Source: Prevotella bivia DSM 20514 (GTDB lineage: Bacteria; Bacteroidota; Bacteroidia; Bacteroidales; Bacteroidaceae). From it: DNA of 64,000 nt. The stretch is from positions 954,975-1,018,974 of the forward strand of contig NZ_JH660660.1 in assembly GCF_000262545.1 (NCBI RefSeq), read 5' to 3'. The position numbers and the translations under genes are program-made. Each line of letters starts with the position of its first letter. The first letter of the stretch is position 1. Shown here piece by piece: positions 1 to 8,990 of this stretch. The notes beneath the pieces are model-generated. The model had not been told where the DNA came from. It ran no database searches and saw only the letters and a list, made by a program, of their open reading frames with translations.

Positions 1-486
1 ATCAATAAACACTTTGCACAGTACTATTTAACATCGCTTGCTAAGGTGATAAATGCGTCTCCTTTTTGGCTTAATCAGATAGAGCAAATACACGTTTTGC
101 CCGATAAAGGCATTGAGCTAGTGCCTCGTGTAGGTAATCAAATCATCTTTTTGGGCTATCTACCGTATGGTAAATACAAGTCGGCACGCGAACGTAGTAT
201 CCGTGTTTTTGTAAGTAAGAAGCTTGAACGCCTTCATAAATTCTATAAATATGGTCTCTCACAAGTGGGGTGGAACTTATACAATTACATTGATTTAGAG
301 TTTGATAACCAGATAGTTTGTAAGAAAAATGTTGAAGATGAGGCTAAAACAACAGTTCAAACATCAGATCCAAACGCTACAACTTCTCAACAACAGAAGG
401 AAGAGGTGTTTGAAAAGAAACCTTCAGAGATAAAGAAGGAGAAGAGGGCTGATGTTCCAATGGCTGAAGAAGGTCCCACCGTCTAA
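1..486 (+). CDS. ftsQ: Cell division protein FtsQ, 3' part (truncated by window edge)
   Basis: The reading frame is already open at base 1, so this is the C-terminal 161 residues of a longer protein; an internal GTG at 46 is not the real start. The segment PFWLNQIEQIHV followed by VPRVGNQIIFLGYLP matches the end of the FtsQ beta domain in Bacteroidota. FtsQ is a single-pass inner-membrane protein that links early and late divisome proteins. The last 50 or so residues are a charged, low-complexity tail rich in E and K. It is followed by ftsA and ftsZ on the same strand, the usual end of the division and cell-wall cluster. Identity rests on the short conserved segment plus position. Confidence 0.85.
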   Translation: MNKHFAQYYLTSLAKVINASPFWLNQIEQIHVLPDKGIELVPRVGNQIIFLGYLPYGKYKSARERSIRVFVSKKLERLHKFYKYGLSQVGWNLYNYIDLEFDNQIVCKKNVEDEAKTTVQTSDPNATTSQQQKEEVFEKKPSEIKKEKRADVPMAEEGPTV

Positions 487-532
487 ACATTATAATAAAT
501 AAGAATAAAACAAGAATATAATACGTTGATAT

Positions 533-1990
533 ATGGCAGAATTTATTGTAGCCATTGAACTAGGCTCTTCCAAGATTACAGGTATTGCTGGTAAAAAGAA
601 TCTTGACGGCAGTATCGATGTTACCGCAGTGGTAAAAGAGAATGCATCTGAGTGTATTCGCAAAGGCATCGTGTATAATATTGATAAGACAGCACAGTGT
701 CTTACTAGTATTATTACCAAGCTAAGAAAACAACTCAAGTACGAAATTGCCCAAGTTTTTGTAGGAGTGGGTGGACAGTCTATCCGCAGTGTGCGTAATG
801 TTATTATTAAGGATCTTCCTACTGATACCATTATCACAAGCGATATGATTAACGAACTCATGGATGCTAACCGCAATATGACCTATAATGATCAGGAAAT
901 TCTTGATGCTGTAACCCAAGAATATAATGTAGATAGTCAAAAGGCTATCGATCCAGTAGGCATTAAAGCAAGTCGTTTAGAGGGCAACTTCTTGAATATT
1001 TTATGGCGACAGTCATTCTATGATAATCTCAACAACTGTTTCCAAAAGGCAGATATAAAGATCGCAGAGATGTATCTTGCACCGCTAGCACTTGCTGATA
1101 GCATTTTGAGTGAGAACGAACGTCGCGGTGGTTGTGTACTTGTCGATCTAGGAGCAGATACTACTACTGTTCTTGTTTACTACAAAAACCTTCTACGCCA
1201 TCTTGCTGTTATCCCACTAGGTGGCAGCAATATTACTCGCGACCTTGCTTCTTTACAGATTGATGAGAAAGATGCTGAGAGAATGAAGTTAAAGTATGCA
1301 AGTGCTTTCACTGAGGCTTCTGCTATTGATCCTACAGTAAAATATCCTGTAAACGACGAATTATCTATTGATAGTAGCGAATTTATTAAAGTGGTAGAGG
1401 CACGTGTTACTGAAATTGTTGAGAATGTTTGGGCGCAAGTTCCTACCGACTATTCACACACGCTCCTTGGTGGCATTATCCTTACAGGTGGTGGTATGAA
1501 CCTACCAAAGATAGAGCATACCTTCCGCGAAACTACTGGTGTGGAGAAGATCCGTAAAGCCGACTTCGTTACTTACACCATTAACTCTAGTACCGCAGAC
1601 ATTACTTCTCGTCGTGGAGATATGAATACCATTCTTGGAATCTTAGCCAAAGGCGATATGAACTGTGCAGGTAGCACTTTTAATCCTAATGCAAACAACC
1701 TTTTTGCGAATACCGATGAGGTGGTAACAGGTACCCCTATCACTCCAAATCCTCACACTTCGGCTCCAAAACCATTGCAAGGTCAAGGGTTAGTACCTAC
1801 TCCAGAGGATAAGAAGAAGCAAGAAGAAGAGCGTCGTCGTCGTGAGGAAGAAGAGCGTCGCCAACGCGAAGAGGAAGAAGAACGCTTACGCAAAGAAAAG
1901 GAAGAAGAGCGTAAGAATAGCTTTTGGGGCAAATTCAGCAGTAAGGTAAAGGATATTAGTGGTAAGATTTTTGAAGCTGAAGAGGAATAA
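533..1990 (+). CDS. ftsA: Cell division protein FtsA
   Basis: FtsA is an actin-like ATPase that tethers FtsZ to the inner membrane and recruits later division proteins. The 485-residue protein begins AEFIVAIELGSSKITGIAG, the phosphate-1 motif of the actin fold, followed by the FtsA-specific SHS2 region (VFVGVGGQSIRSV), the phosphate-2 motif VLVDLGADTTTV and the adenosine motif ILTGGGMNLPKIE. After about residue 425 there is a run of alternating E and R residues, predicted coiled or highly charged, then an amphipathic end (FWGKFSSKVKDISGKIF) that probably is the membrane-targeting helix. It lies 46 bp after ftsQ and 60 bp before ftsZ. Confidence 0.96.
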   Translation: MAEFIVAIELGSSKITGIAGKKNLDGSIDVTAVVKENASECIRKGIVYNIDKTAQCLTSIITKLRKQLKYEIAQVFVGVGGQSIRSVRNVIIKDLPTDTIITSDMINELMDANRNMTYNDQEILDAVTQEYNVDSQKAIDPVGIKASRLEGNFLNILWRQSFYDNLNNCFQKADIKIAEMYLAPLALADSILSENERRGGCVLVDLGADTTTVLVYYKNLLRHLAVIPLGGSNITRDLASLQIDEKDAERMKLKYASAFTEASAIDPTVKYPVNDELSIDSSEFIKVVEARVTEIVENVWAQVPTDYSHTLLGGIILTGGGMNLPKIEHTFRETTGVEKIRKADFVTYTINSSTADITSRRGDMNTILGILAKGDMNCAGSTFNPNANNLFANTDEVVTGTPITPNPHTSAPKPLQGQGLVPTPEDKKKQEEERRRREEEERRQREEEEERLRKEKEEERKNSFWGKFSSKVKDISGKIFEAEEE

Positions 1991-2050
1991 TAACTACCCT
2001 CACCCTTATATAAACAATTATTATAAACATCAATTAAGGAATATACTGTT

Positions 2051-3376
2051 ATGGCAGATATAAATAAAATATTAGACTTTGAAGACAAGGATGTTACTGA
2101 TAGCATCATCAAAGTAATTGGCGTTGGTGGTGGTGGTGGTAACGCTGTAAACCACATGTACAAGGAAGGTATCCATGATGTAACTTTCGTCGTATGTAAT
2201 ACTGATGCTCAAGCCTTAAACGATTCTCCTGTACCTGTTCATCTTCAATTAGGTACCGAGGGGCTAGGAGCAGGCAATCGCCCAGAAAGAGCGCGTCAAG
2301 CTGCTGAAGATACAGCCGACAGCATTAAACGAATGCTTTCTGATGGTACAAAGATGGCTTTCATTACTGCTGGTATGGGTGGCGGTACGGGTACTGGTGC
2401 TGGTCCTGTTATCGCACGTATTAGTAAGGAATTAGATATTCTTACAGTGGGTATTGTTACTATTCCGTTCAAGTTTGAGGGTACTCGTAAGATCGATCAA
2501 GCATTGGATGGTGTAGAGGAAATGGCAAAATACGTTGACGCTTTGTTGGTTATTAACAATGAACGCCTATTAAAGATATATCCAGATCTAAGCCTTATGG
2601 CTGCCTTTAAGAAAGCCGACGACACGTTAAGTATAGCAGCAAAGAGCATTGCAGAGATTATTACCACGCACGGTCTTATCAATCTTGACTTCAATGATGT
2701 GCGTACGATCTTGAAGGATGGTGGTGTTGCCATTATGAGTACGGGTTATGGTGAGGGCGAAGGTCGTGTTACCAATGCCATTCAAGATGCGCTACACTCT
2801 CCATTGCTCAATAATAATGATATTTATAAGTCTCAGCGCATTCTTATTCAAATCAATTTCCATGCTGACGAAGGTGGTAATGCTGGTGTTACAATGGACG
2901 AGATGAATGAGATTAATGCTTTTATGGAAAACTTTAGTGAGCGCTTTGAGTTGAAGTGGGGTATTGCTACCGATCCTGAACTAGATAAGAAGGTGAAGGT
3001 AACAATTCTTGCTACTGGCTTTGGTATCCGTGATGTCGACTCTGAAGATATGAAAGATCGTATCCAGCGTTACGATGAGAAAGAAGCTGCACAGCTTGCT
3101 GCAGAAAAGGAGGCTGAAGCCGAAAAGGCGCGTCGTCGTGGCGAATACTACGAAACAGGCGATAGCAAGCAGGAGAAAACACGTCCTCGTGTTTACCTCT
3201 TCTCTGCCGATGATCTTGACAATGACGATGTAATCCTTGCAGTAGAGAATATTCCTACTTACAAGCGTACAAAGCGTAACATAGAAGATATTAAGTTGAT
3301 CAATGCGCCAAAGGTAATTGCTAGGGAAGAGGAAGAGCCTAAAGAACCTATCAATGGTGTAATCAATTTTAGATAA
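2051..3376 (+). CDS. ftsZ: Cell division protein FtsZ
   Basis: Tubulin-like GTPase that forms the division ring. The 441-residue product has the GTP-binding signature GGGTGTGAGP near residues 110-119 and the T7 catalytic loop NLDFNDV near 211-217. The core ends around residue 335. It is followed by a charged linker with KEAEAEKARRRGEYY and a long C-terminal tail. The tail is longer than in E. coli, as is common in Bacteroidota, and the KRTKRNIED segment near residue 402 is a candidate for the conserved FtsA-binding peptide (inference). It ends 33 bp before a strong hairpin terminator, so ftsQ-ftsA-ftsZ is the end of the transcription unit. Confidence 0.98.
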   Translation: MADINKILDFEDKDVTDSIIKVIGVGGGGGNAVNHMYKEGIHDVTFVVCNTDAQALNDSPVPVHLQLGTEGLGAGNRPERARQAAEDTADSIKRMLSDGTKMAFITAGMGGGTGTGAGPVIARISKELDILTVGIVTIPFKFEGTRKIDQALDGVEEMAKYVDALLVINNERLLKIYPDLSLMAAFKKADDTLSIAAKSIAEIITTHGLINLDFNDVRTILKDGGVAIMSTGYGEGEGRVTNAIQDALHSPLLNNNDIYKSQRILIQINFHADEGGNAGVTMDEMNEINAFMENFSERFELKWGIATDPELDKKVKVTILATGFGIRDVDSEDMKDRIQRYDEKEAAQLAAEKEAEAEKARRRGEYYETGDSKQEKTRPRVYLFSADDLDNDDVILAVENIPTYKRTKRNIEDIKLINAPKVIAREEEEPKEPINGVINFR

Positions 3377-3408
3377 TACCGTTTATTTTTCTATATCAGT
3401 ATATAGAC

Positions 3409-3446
3409 AAAAGCCCTATTAGGAACGATCCTAGTAGGGCTTTTTA
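3409..3446. terminator. Bidirectional rho-independent terminator
   Basis: A 16-bp stem (AAAAGCCCTATTAGGA against its complement, one G.U pair) with a 4-base loop and T runs on both sides. It ends ftsZ on the plus strand and the convergent YjiH-like gene on the minus strand. Confidence 0.9.
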
Positions 3447-3483
3447 GTGCAAATCTATAACTAATGCGTATGAAGATAGCTCT

Positions 3484-4674
3484 TTATAACAGCATATACA
3501 GTAAATATATCCAGTGGGCAGTGAGGGCTGCTGCAACACCTCCAAAGGTGTGTGAGAGGATGGCTTTAGGCGTTAGTTCACGATAGCCTAGCGAGTCGAG
3601 CATAGCTGTGTGTGTACTAAGGAAACCACTCCAGCACATACCTATAGCCGTAAACACTGCTATAGCATTACCATCTAGCCAACCGTTGGCTTGAAACTTA
3701 GGGATAAGGCTCAAGGCTGCACCCACCGCACCTAGAGCGGTGATAGGGAAGGCTACCTGATGAGGGTCGCTAAAGCCAAAAACATAGCGGAAGAACCAAT
3801 CTACCTTATATGCCAATGCGGGTAACAATTCTACTCCTTCGTATGCCGATCCAGTATATGTTCCATTTGTAGGACCAAAGGTAAGGATCATAACCAAAGT
3901 GGAAATGATGAGTACACCGGGAATAATAGCAATACCAACATCAACACCCGATTTACCTCCGTCCAACAGCGCATCGAGTATTTTTACAAACATAGATCTG
4001 CTTGGTTGTGCCTTTTCTTCCTCCACCTTCTCTACGGTTTCTTCGTTTTCCTCCTCATAAGGGTGTTCGGTGGCATAAGCAGGATAAGCTTTGATGACAA
4101 AACGTTGCATCAATCGAGTAGACACCGCACAACCCACAAATGCTCCTGCAAGCCCTATAAGCGACTCTACAAAATAGCCATTACCTATCATATAAATGAT
4201 AACAATAAGCCCCATGCCAAAAGCTGTTCCAAAGTTGGTGAGCGAAATAAACTGTGCTTTGCTGAAATATCTACTAAAACGCTTATCTTTTGATAGGGTG
4301 ATAATTGCAGGATTATCCGATAAGAAAGTAAGAACAGCTCCTAGTGAGGCAACTCCGGGCATGTGATAAAGTGGGCGCATTAGTGGGCGAAGCAGCTTTT
4401 CCAGCAGATCGACTACACCAAATTCCATAAAAATCTTACCAATAGCACCCGTTACCACACAGATAGCCATAAGATAGAATACGGTGTTGAGCAGCAAGTC
4501 GTGAGCCGTTTTCATAATAGTGTTCAGCATATTGGCAGCCCCCATTATTGAGCCAATATAGCTAAAGAGCCCGCCTACAATAAGGAGGCATACAATGCCC
4601 GAAGGTATCCACCTAAAACTCTTTTGTAGAATGCCGTTTTTTACATTCTTTCCCTTTTCAGTATTATTCATCAA
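3484..4674 (-). CDS. YjiH-like Gate-domain inner-membrane protein
   Basis: A 396-residue polytopic membrane protein with about nine hydrophobic segments and the Gate (nucleoside-recognition) domain pattern seen in YjiH and spore-maturation A/B proteins. The most conserved-looking part is SDNPAIITLSKDKRF followed by FGTAFGMGLIVIIYMIG in the first half. A charged, glutamate-rich cytoplasmic loop (EEENEETVEKVEEEK) splits the two halves. The family is thought to move small solutes or gate a channel, but the substrate is not known and I assign none. It stands alone between two terminators or repeat regions, with its own -7 box at 4717. Confidence 0.8.
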   Translation of the reverse strand: MMNNTEKGKNVKNGILQKSFRWIPSGIVCLLIVGGLFSYIGSIMGAANMLNTIMKTAHDLLLNTVFYLMAICVVTGAIGKIFMEFGVVDLLEKLLRPLMRPLYHMPGVASLGAVLTFLSDNPAIITLSKDKRFSRYFSKAQFISLTNFGTAFGMGLIVIIYMIGNGYFVESLIGLAGAFVGCAVSTRLMQRFVIKAYPAYATEHPYEEENEETVEKVEEEKAQPSRSMFVKILDALLDGGKSGVDVGIAIIPGVLIISTLVMILTFGPTNGTYTGSAYEGVELLPALAYKVDWFFRYVFGFSDPHQVAFPITALGAVGAALSLIPKFQANGWLDGNAIAVFTAIGMCWSGFLSTHTAMLDSLGYRELTPKAILSHTFGGVAAALTAHWIYLLYMLL

Positions 4675-4716
4675 AGTTAGTTTGTAATAATTTATACTAT
4701 GTCTTTAGTTAGCACG

Positions 4717-4724
4717 CAAAAATA
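4717..4724 (-). promoter_or_regulatory. -7 box of the YjiH-like gene
   Basis: TATTTTTG on the minus strand matches the Bacteroidota -7 consensus TAnnTTTG and lies 43 bp upstream of the ATG. Confidence 0.55.
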
Positions 4725-4856
4725 GTTATTCTTTTCCAAATAAAGTTTATTTTTTCAAGAAAAATGTTGCCTATCATATATTAAAAAAGTAGGGTAGGTT
4801 TAGGAAAAGTATTCTTTGACCTTGAAAAAGGTCATTGCTTATATAGTAAGTGATGA

Positions 4857-4993
4857 CTTTTGATGTGGAAAAAGCTTACTTTTTGAGTTTATTTTTAATT
4901 TATTTTTGAATAGGAAATAAATTAAAAATGGGGCAAAAATAATTTATTCTTATGGGTAAAACATCACCTTTTATCATTAGAAAGGTTATGTTT
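4857..4993 (+). repeat. 22-bp periodic composite repeat, copy A
   Basis: This copy fills most of the 426-bp space between the YjiH-like gene and rnhB. CTTTT units sit at 4857 and 4879. AT-rich units of the AAATAAATT type follow with reference T at 4896, 4918 and 4940, then a CCTTTT unit at 4968. All steps are 22 bp or within 1 bp of a multiple of it. The last unit pairs with an inverted unit (AAAGGTTATGTTT, 4981-4993) to form a 13-bp hairpin with one mismatch. No reading frame is supported. It has the same layout as the copies at 27882, 53095 and 63634. Confidence 0.8.
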
Positions 4994-5100
4994 GTGAGTT
5001 AAATAGCTGATGTGTTGCAGTATGAACCGACATATAGGTTTTTAGCCGACACAGTATGTTTATGAATGTTTTTAGCTAGCAAAGTAGCACTAGCTAAAGC

Positions 5101-5748
5101 CTACTTAAAATTTAACGAGAGCTGTCCATCGCCTAATAAATTGTAGCTTTTGCGGTGATAGGGCGTAATACCATACTGTGCAATTGCTGCGCGATGCGCT
5201 TTGGTGGGGTATCCCATATTGTGTTGCCAATCGTATATGGGGTATTCTTTGGCAAGCTTTAGCATGTAGTCATCACGATAAGTTTTGGCTAGGATAGAGG
5301 CAGCAGCGATAGAAAGGTATTTTCCATCGCCTTTGATAATTGTAGTGTGAGGAATATCGTGATAAGCTTTAAAGCGATTGCCATCTACGATAATGGCTTC
5401 TGGACGTAGTGTGAGTTGGTCGAGCGCACGGTGCATAGCCAGAATACTCGCATTGAGGATATTGATTTTGTCTATTTCCGCAGGGGTAACAATACCCACA
5501 GCCCATGCCATTGCATCGCGTTCTATTTCCTTGCGTAGCGCATAGCGTGCCTTTGCCGATAGCTGTTTAGAGTCGTTCAGGCGGTCGTTGTGATAGTTTT
5601 CAGGCAAAATGACAGCAGCTGCATATACACTACCTGCTAGGCAGCCACGTCCTGCTTCGTCGCAGCCTGCTTCGGTGAGTCCTATATTATAATGTGAGGA
5701 AAGCATTGAATAAAAAAAATCATCAATATTAATTATTGAGCTTTCCAA
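5101..5748 (-). CDS. rnhB: Ribonuclease HII
   Basis: Cuts the RNA strand of RNA-DNA hybrids and removes ribonucleotides misincorporated in DNA. The 215-residue protein shows the family signature EAGCDEAGRGCLAGSVYAAAVIL near residue 27, supplying the catalytic DE pair, then SKQLSAKAR, IVDGN and SIAAASILAKTYRD with further acidic metal ligands. The first 20 residues (ESSIINIDDFFYSMLSSHY) precede the conserved core and a later start is possible, though no internal ATG sits close to the core. It is 26 bp downstream of the lipoprotein gene at 5775 on the same strand. Confidence 0.95.
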   Translation of the reverse strand: MESSIINIDDFFYSMLSSHYNIGLTEAGCDEAGRGCLAGSVYAAAVILPENYHNDRLNDSKQLSAKARYALRKEIERDAMAWAVGIVTPAEIDKINILNASILAMHRALDQLTLRPEAIIVDGNRFKAYHDIPHTTIIKGDGKYLSIAAASILAKTYRDDYMLKLAKEYPIYDWQHNMGYPTKAHRAAIAQYGITPYHRKSYNLLGDGQLSLNFK

Positions 5749-5774
5749 AATTAATATTGATGAAGTAAAAAAAA

Positions 5775-6224
5775 TTAGTTTCTAGTAAAGGTTTTCCCTG
5801 AAAGTTCGTGTAAGCGGTGAAGAGCCTCGAGTTCCTTTAAATTATCTGGGTTACCTTTACGGCCTATTCTCTTCAGTGTAATCGATTTGTTTTCATTTGT
5901 AAATGAAACTTCATAAGTCATAGACGCATTAGTGTCTTTCTCTTTCAGTGTCAAGTGGTTGCTATTTAAACTAACAGAATAGTTCTCATCTGGGGTAGGA
6001 GCAGTGTTTTCTTGTTTTCTTTGCCAGTGGATTGTAGCATTTTGATTGTCAAACTTGATATTTACTATCCACTCCTCTGCTGTATGCTGCCATGTTCCAT
6101 TCAGTTGTTCTGCTTTTATTGTTGGTGTTGGTGGCAATTCGTCGCTGCTTTTGCTACACGATACTAACTGAAAGCTACATAAAGCTACTGCTATTAACAG
6201 TAAAAATGATTTAATTTTGCTCAT
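5775..6224 (-). CDS. Small lipoprotein, lipocalin-like (unknown role)
   Basis: A 149-residue protein with a lipoprotein signal peptide (SFLLLIAVALCSFQLVSCSKSS, lipid Cys near residue 23). The mature part starts with a proline-rich spacer, then the motif EQLNGTWQHTAEEWIVNIKFDN, which resembles the start of lipocalin-like and DUF-type beta-sandwich lipoproteins common in Bacteroidota. No catalytic motif is visible. It has its own -7 box at 6301 and may be co-transcribed with rnhB, which starts 26 bp after its stop. The function is not known. Confidence 0.75.
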   Translation of the reverse strand: MSKIKSFLLLIAVALCSFQLVSCSKSSDELPPTPTIKAEQLNGTWQHTAEEWIVNIKFDNQNATIHWQRKQENTAPTPDENYSVSLNSNHLTLKEKDTNASMTYEVSFTNENKSITLKRIGRKGNPDNLKELEALHRLHELSGKTFTRN

Positions 6225-6300
6225 CTCTTTTTGTTTTTTATCCTTTCTAAAGAAGTTAACTTATTATATCTATTCTCTTTAAATAATTAATTTTATGGTG

Positions 6301-6308
6301 CAAAGGTA
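6301..6308 (-). promoter_or_regulatory. -7 box ahead of the lipoprotein and rnhB genes
   Basis: TACCTTTG on the minus strand, a perfect fit to the Bacteroidota -7 consensus, 77 bp upstream of the ATG at 6224. Confidence 0.6.
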
Positions 6309-6405
6309 GCTATTTACTATTTAAATAGAGTAAAATAATGCATTTTTTACACATTGAATAGATTTATAAACACTCTTTTTTATATTGTGGCGTATAAAGT
6401 TATTT

Positions 6406-7623
6406 TTAAAACATTTTTACAACTCGTTTCAGTCCATTTGTTAAAATATCTATTTCTTCTTTGGTGTTATACAAACCAAAGGAAGCGCGAACAGTGCCCA
6501 GCGTACCGAGTGTTTCGATGAGCGGTTGTGCGCAGTGATGTCCTGTGCGCACAGCTATGCCTAGCTGGTCGAGCAGTGTACCGATGTCCATAGGGTGGAT
6601 ATTGTCAACATTGAAGCTGATAACGGCATCGCCACGATTGGCAGCATGCCCATAGATGTGTATGCCCTCAATCTCGCGAAGCTGTTGCAATGCGTAATGG
6701 GTTAGTGCTTGTTCGTGGGCAAAGATGTTATCCATGCCTAGCGCAGACACATAGTCGAGTGCTATGGCTAAACCATGGGTTGCTACATAGTCGGGTGTGC
6801 CAGCCTCAAATTTGAGCGGTGGACGTTCAAAAGTAGTTTTCTCAAAGCTAACATGCTCTATCATTTCGCCACCACCTTGATAAGGCGGAAGCTTGTCGAG
6901 CCATTCCTCTTTGCCATAAAGTACGCCAATACCAGTAGGTCCATACACCTTATGACCACTAAAAGCAAGAAATTCGCAGTCGAGCTCTTGTACATCTACT
7001 TTGAAGTGAGGTACACTCTGTGCGCCGTCTATCATCACTGGTACGCCATGATCGTGTGCCATGCGAATCATTTCTTTAATGGGATTGATCGTACCTAAAA
7101 CATTGCTAACGTGGGTTACGCTAACGAGTTTGGTATGGGTACTGAAGAGGTTGGCGTAAGCTTCTATGTCTAGTTCCTCATTCTCTGTAAGCGGTATCAC
7201 CTTTAAAGCTATGCCTTTCTTAGCTGCTTGCAACTGCCACGGCACGATGTTAGAGTGGTGTTCCATTGTGGAAATAATCACTTCATCGCCAGCTTTTAGG
7301 AAGCCATCGGTGAAAGACGAGGCTATTAGGTTAAGACTTTCGGTGGTTCCACGTGTGAAAACGATTTCGGAAGTGGAGCGTGCATTGAGGAATTTGCGTA
7401 CCGTTTCACGTGCAGCCTCGTGCAAATCGGTAGCTTGTTGTGATAGCCAATGCACACCTCGGTGTACATTAGCATTCACATTAAGATATTCATCGCGCAT
7501 CGCGTTTAGCACAGAAAGCGGTTTCTGTGTAGTGGCTCCATTATCAAGATAAACCAAAGGTTTGCCGTAAATGGTGCGCGAGAGGATAGGGAAGTCGGCA
7601 CGAACCTTATTAATGTCGTACAT
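6406..7623 (-). CDS. sufS: Cysteine desulfurase SufS
   Basis: PLP enzyme that takes sulfur from cysteine as a persulfide for Fe-S cluster assembly. The 405-residue protein has the PLP lysine in SGHKVYGPTG (K225), the His-rich EHHSN segment and the persulfide cysteine in TGHHCAQPL (C364), which is the group II (SufS) context. It is the last gene of the sufB-C-D-S unit, with 16 bp between it and sufD. No SufE or SufU gene is visible next to it, so the sulfur-transfer partner must be encoded elsewhere. Confidence 0.96.
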   Translation of the reverse strand: MYDINKVRADFPILSRTIYGKPLVYLDNGATTQKPLSVLNAMRDEYLNVNANVHRGVHWLSQQATDLHEAARETVRKFLNARSTSEIVFTRGTTESLNLIASSFTDGFLKAGDEVIISTMEHHSNIVPWQLQAAKKGIALKVIPLTENEELDIEAYANLFSTHTKLVSVTHVSNVLGTINPIKEMIRMAHDHGVPVMIDGAQSVPHFKVDVQELDCEFLAFSGHKVYGPTGIGVLYGKEEWLDKLPPYQGGGEMIEHVSFEKTTFERPPLKFEAGTPDYVATHGLAIALDYVSALGMDNIFAHEQALTHYALQQLREIEGIHIYGHAANRGDAVISFNVDNIHPMDIGTLLDQLGIAVRTGHHCAQPLIETLGTLGTVRASFGLYNTKEEIDILTNGLKRVVKMF

Positions 7624-7639
7624 AAGTTATACTCCTTTC

Positions 7640-8983
7640 TTATTTACAAAGACTACATCCGTTACACTTATTAAGCTCTCCACGGAAACGTTTCTCTACC
7701 AAAAGGTGTAAACGATCGCGTAAAGGCTCAAGCTCTATCTTGTCGATAACCTCATAAATAAAGGCAGTCTGGAGCAAAGTGCGTGCTTCTTTTTGGTCGA
7801 TACCACGTTGTTGCATATAGAAGAGTGCAGCATCATTGAGCTGACCAACGGTTGATCCATGGTTACACTGTACATCATCGGCATATATTTCTAGCATAGG
7901 CTGGGTGTACATGTGGGCTGTCTTGGTAGCAACAAGGTTGCGATTGGTTTCCACAGAAGTGGTTTTTTGCGCACCTTCACGTACTAGGACAAGCCCTGCA
8001 AAGGCTCCAACGGCTTTGTCATCGAGAACATATTTATAAAGTTCGTGGCTGTCGCAATTGGGTACTGCATGGTCTATCATCGTGTTATTGTCCACTCGCT
8101 GTTCCTTATCTGCAATGACACAGCCATTTAGAAAACATTCACTATGCTCACCTTTGAAGGTAAGGTCGAGCATATTTCGAGTAATGCCATTGTGTAAGGT
8201 GATGATGTTGTGGCTAGCCTTCGAGTGGCTTTGCTGTTCGATGAACACATTAGAGACACGCACATTCTTAGTATGTGTTTCCTCTAAACAATTGAGATCG
8301 AGGACAGCATTGTTGCCCACAAAGGCTTCAATAACCTGTGTTGTGAGGAATTTTCGATCATCGGCAGTATCGTCGCAGAAGAGGAACTTAGCCTCTGCAC
8401 CTTCTTCAAGGACGATGAGTACACGGCGATTGACCATCAGGTCGACATCCGAGCGGAGTATGTTTACGATCTGAACCGTGCGTTCTAGCTTTACATTCTT
8501 TGGTACATAGATAAACAATCCATCTTGTGCCAACATCGTATTGAGCGCAGTAATGCCATCTTTCTCTGTTTTAGCAAGTTTACCATAATACTTGGCGACA
8601 AGCTCAGGGCGGCTAGTAGCTACTTGAGAAAGACTATCAATGATAATGCCTTCATCTAGTTTGACCTTTGGTGGTTCTTTGGTATAGAACTGATCATTGA
8701 CAATGAAATACAGAGATGTGCTCAAGTTGGGTACATCACACTTGAATGTTTTGTAAGGATCTACAGGAATTTCCAATCGACTTAGGTTCAAACCATAATC
8801 AGGTTTGAAGAGCGTTGGAATATCTGAATACTTGTATCGCTCCACCTTCTTAGTAGGAAAGCCTAGCTTTTTGAAGTTGTTGAATGCTTCTTCTCGGAGC
8901 GCATTCATTACTTCAGCCGACTTACTCTTGATAAGTTCCGAAGTTTGCGTATACAGATCTATATATTGTTGTTCACTTTTCAT
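7640..8983 (-). CDS. sufD: Fe-S cluster assembly protein SufD
   Basis: Part of the SufBCD scaffold complex in the cytoplasm. The 447-residue product has the beta-helix core typical of SufB/SufD, with the family motif DNNTMIDHAVPNCDSHELYKYVLDD in the centre and the C-terminal YADDVQCNHGSTVGQLNDAALFYMQQRGI, ending in a Cys-rich tail (CNGCSLCK). The His in CNHGST corresponds to the conserved His used at the SufB-SufD interface. It lies 7 bp after sufC, so the two are tightly co-transcribed. Confidence 0.95.
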   Translation of the reverse strand: MKSEQQYIDLYTQTSELIKSKSAEVMNALREEAFNNFKKLGFPTKKVERYKYSDIPTLFKPDYGLNLSRLEIPVDPYKTFKCDVPNLSTSLYFIVNDQFYTKEPPKVKLDEGIIIDSLSQVATSRPELVAKYYGKLAKTEKDGITALNTMLAQDGLFIYVPKNVKLERTVQIVNILRSDVDLMVNRRVLIVLEEGAEAKFLFCDDTADDRKFLTTQVIEAFVGNNAVLDLNCLEETHTKNVRVSNVFIEQQSHSKASHNIITLHNGITRNMLDLTFKGEHSECFLNGCVIADKEQRVDNNTMIDHAVPNCDSHELYKYVLDDKAVGAFAGLVLVREGAQKTTSVETNRNLVATKTAHMYTQPMLEIYADDVQCNHGSTVGQLNDAALFYMQQRGIDQKEARTLLQTAFIYEVIDKIELEPLRDRLHLLVEKRFRGELNKCNGCSLCK

Positions 8984-8990
8984 GACATAA

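Noticed and set aside
5071..5098. Hairpin TTTAGCTAG/CTAGCTAAA as the rnhB terminator
   Set aside because: On the minus strand the stem is followed by A-rich sequence and not by T, so it does not fit a rho-independent terminator for rnhB.
7166..7552. Plus-strand frame of 128 codons inside sufS
   Set aside because: It lies wholly opposite a clear sufS gene and reads as a complement of its codons.
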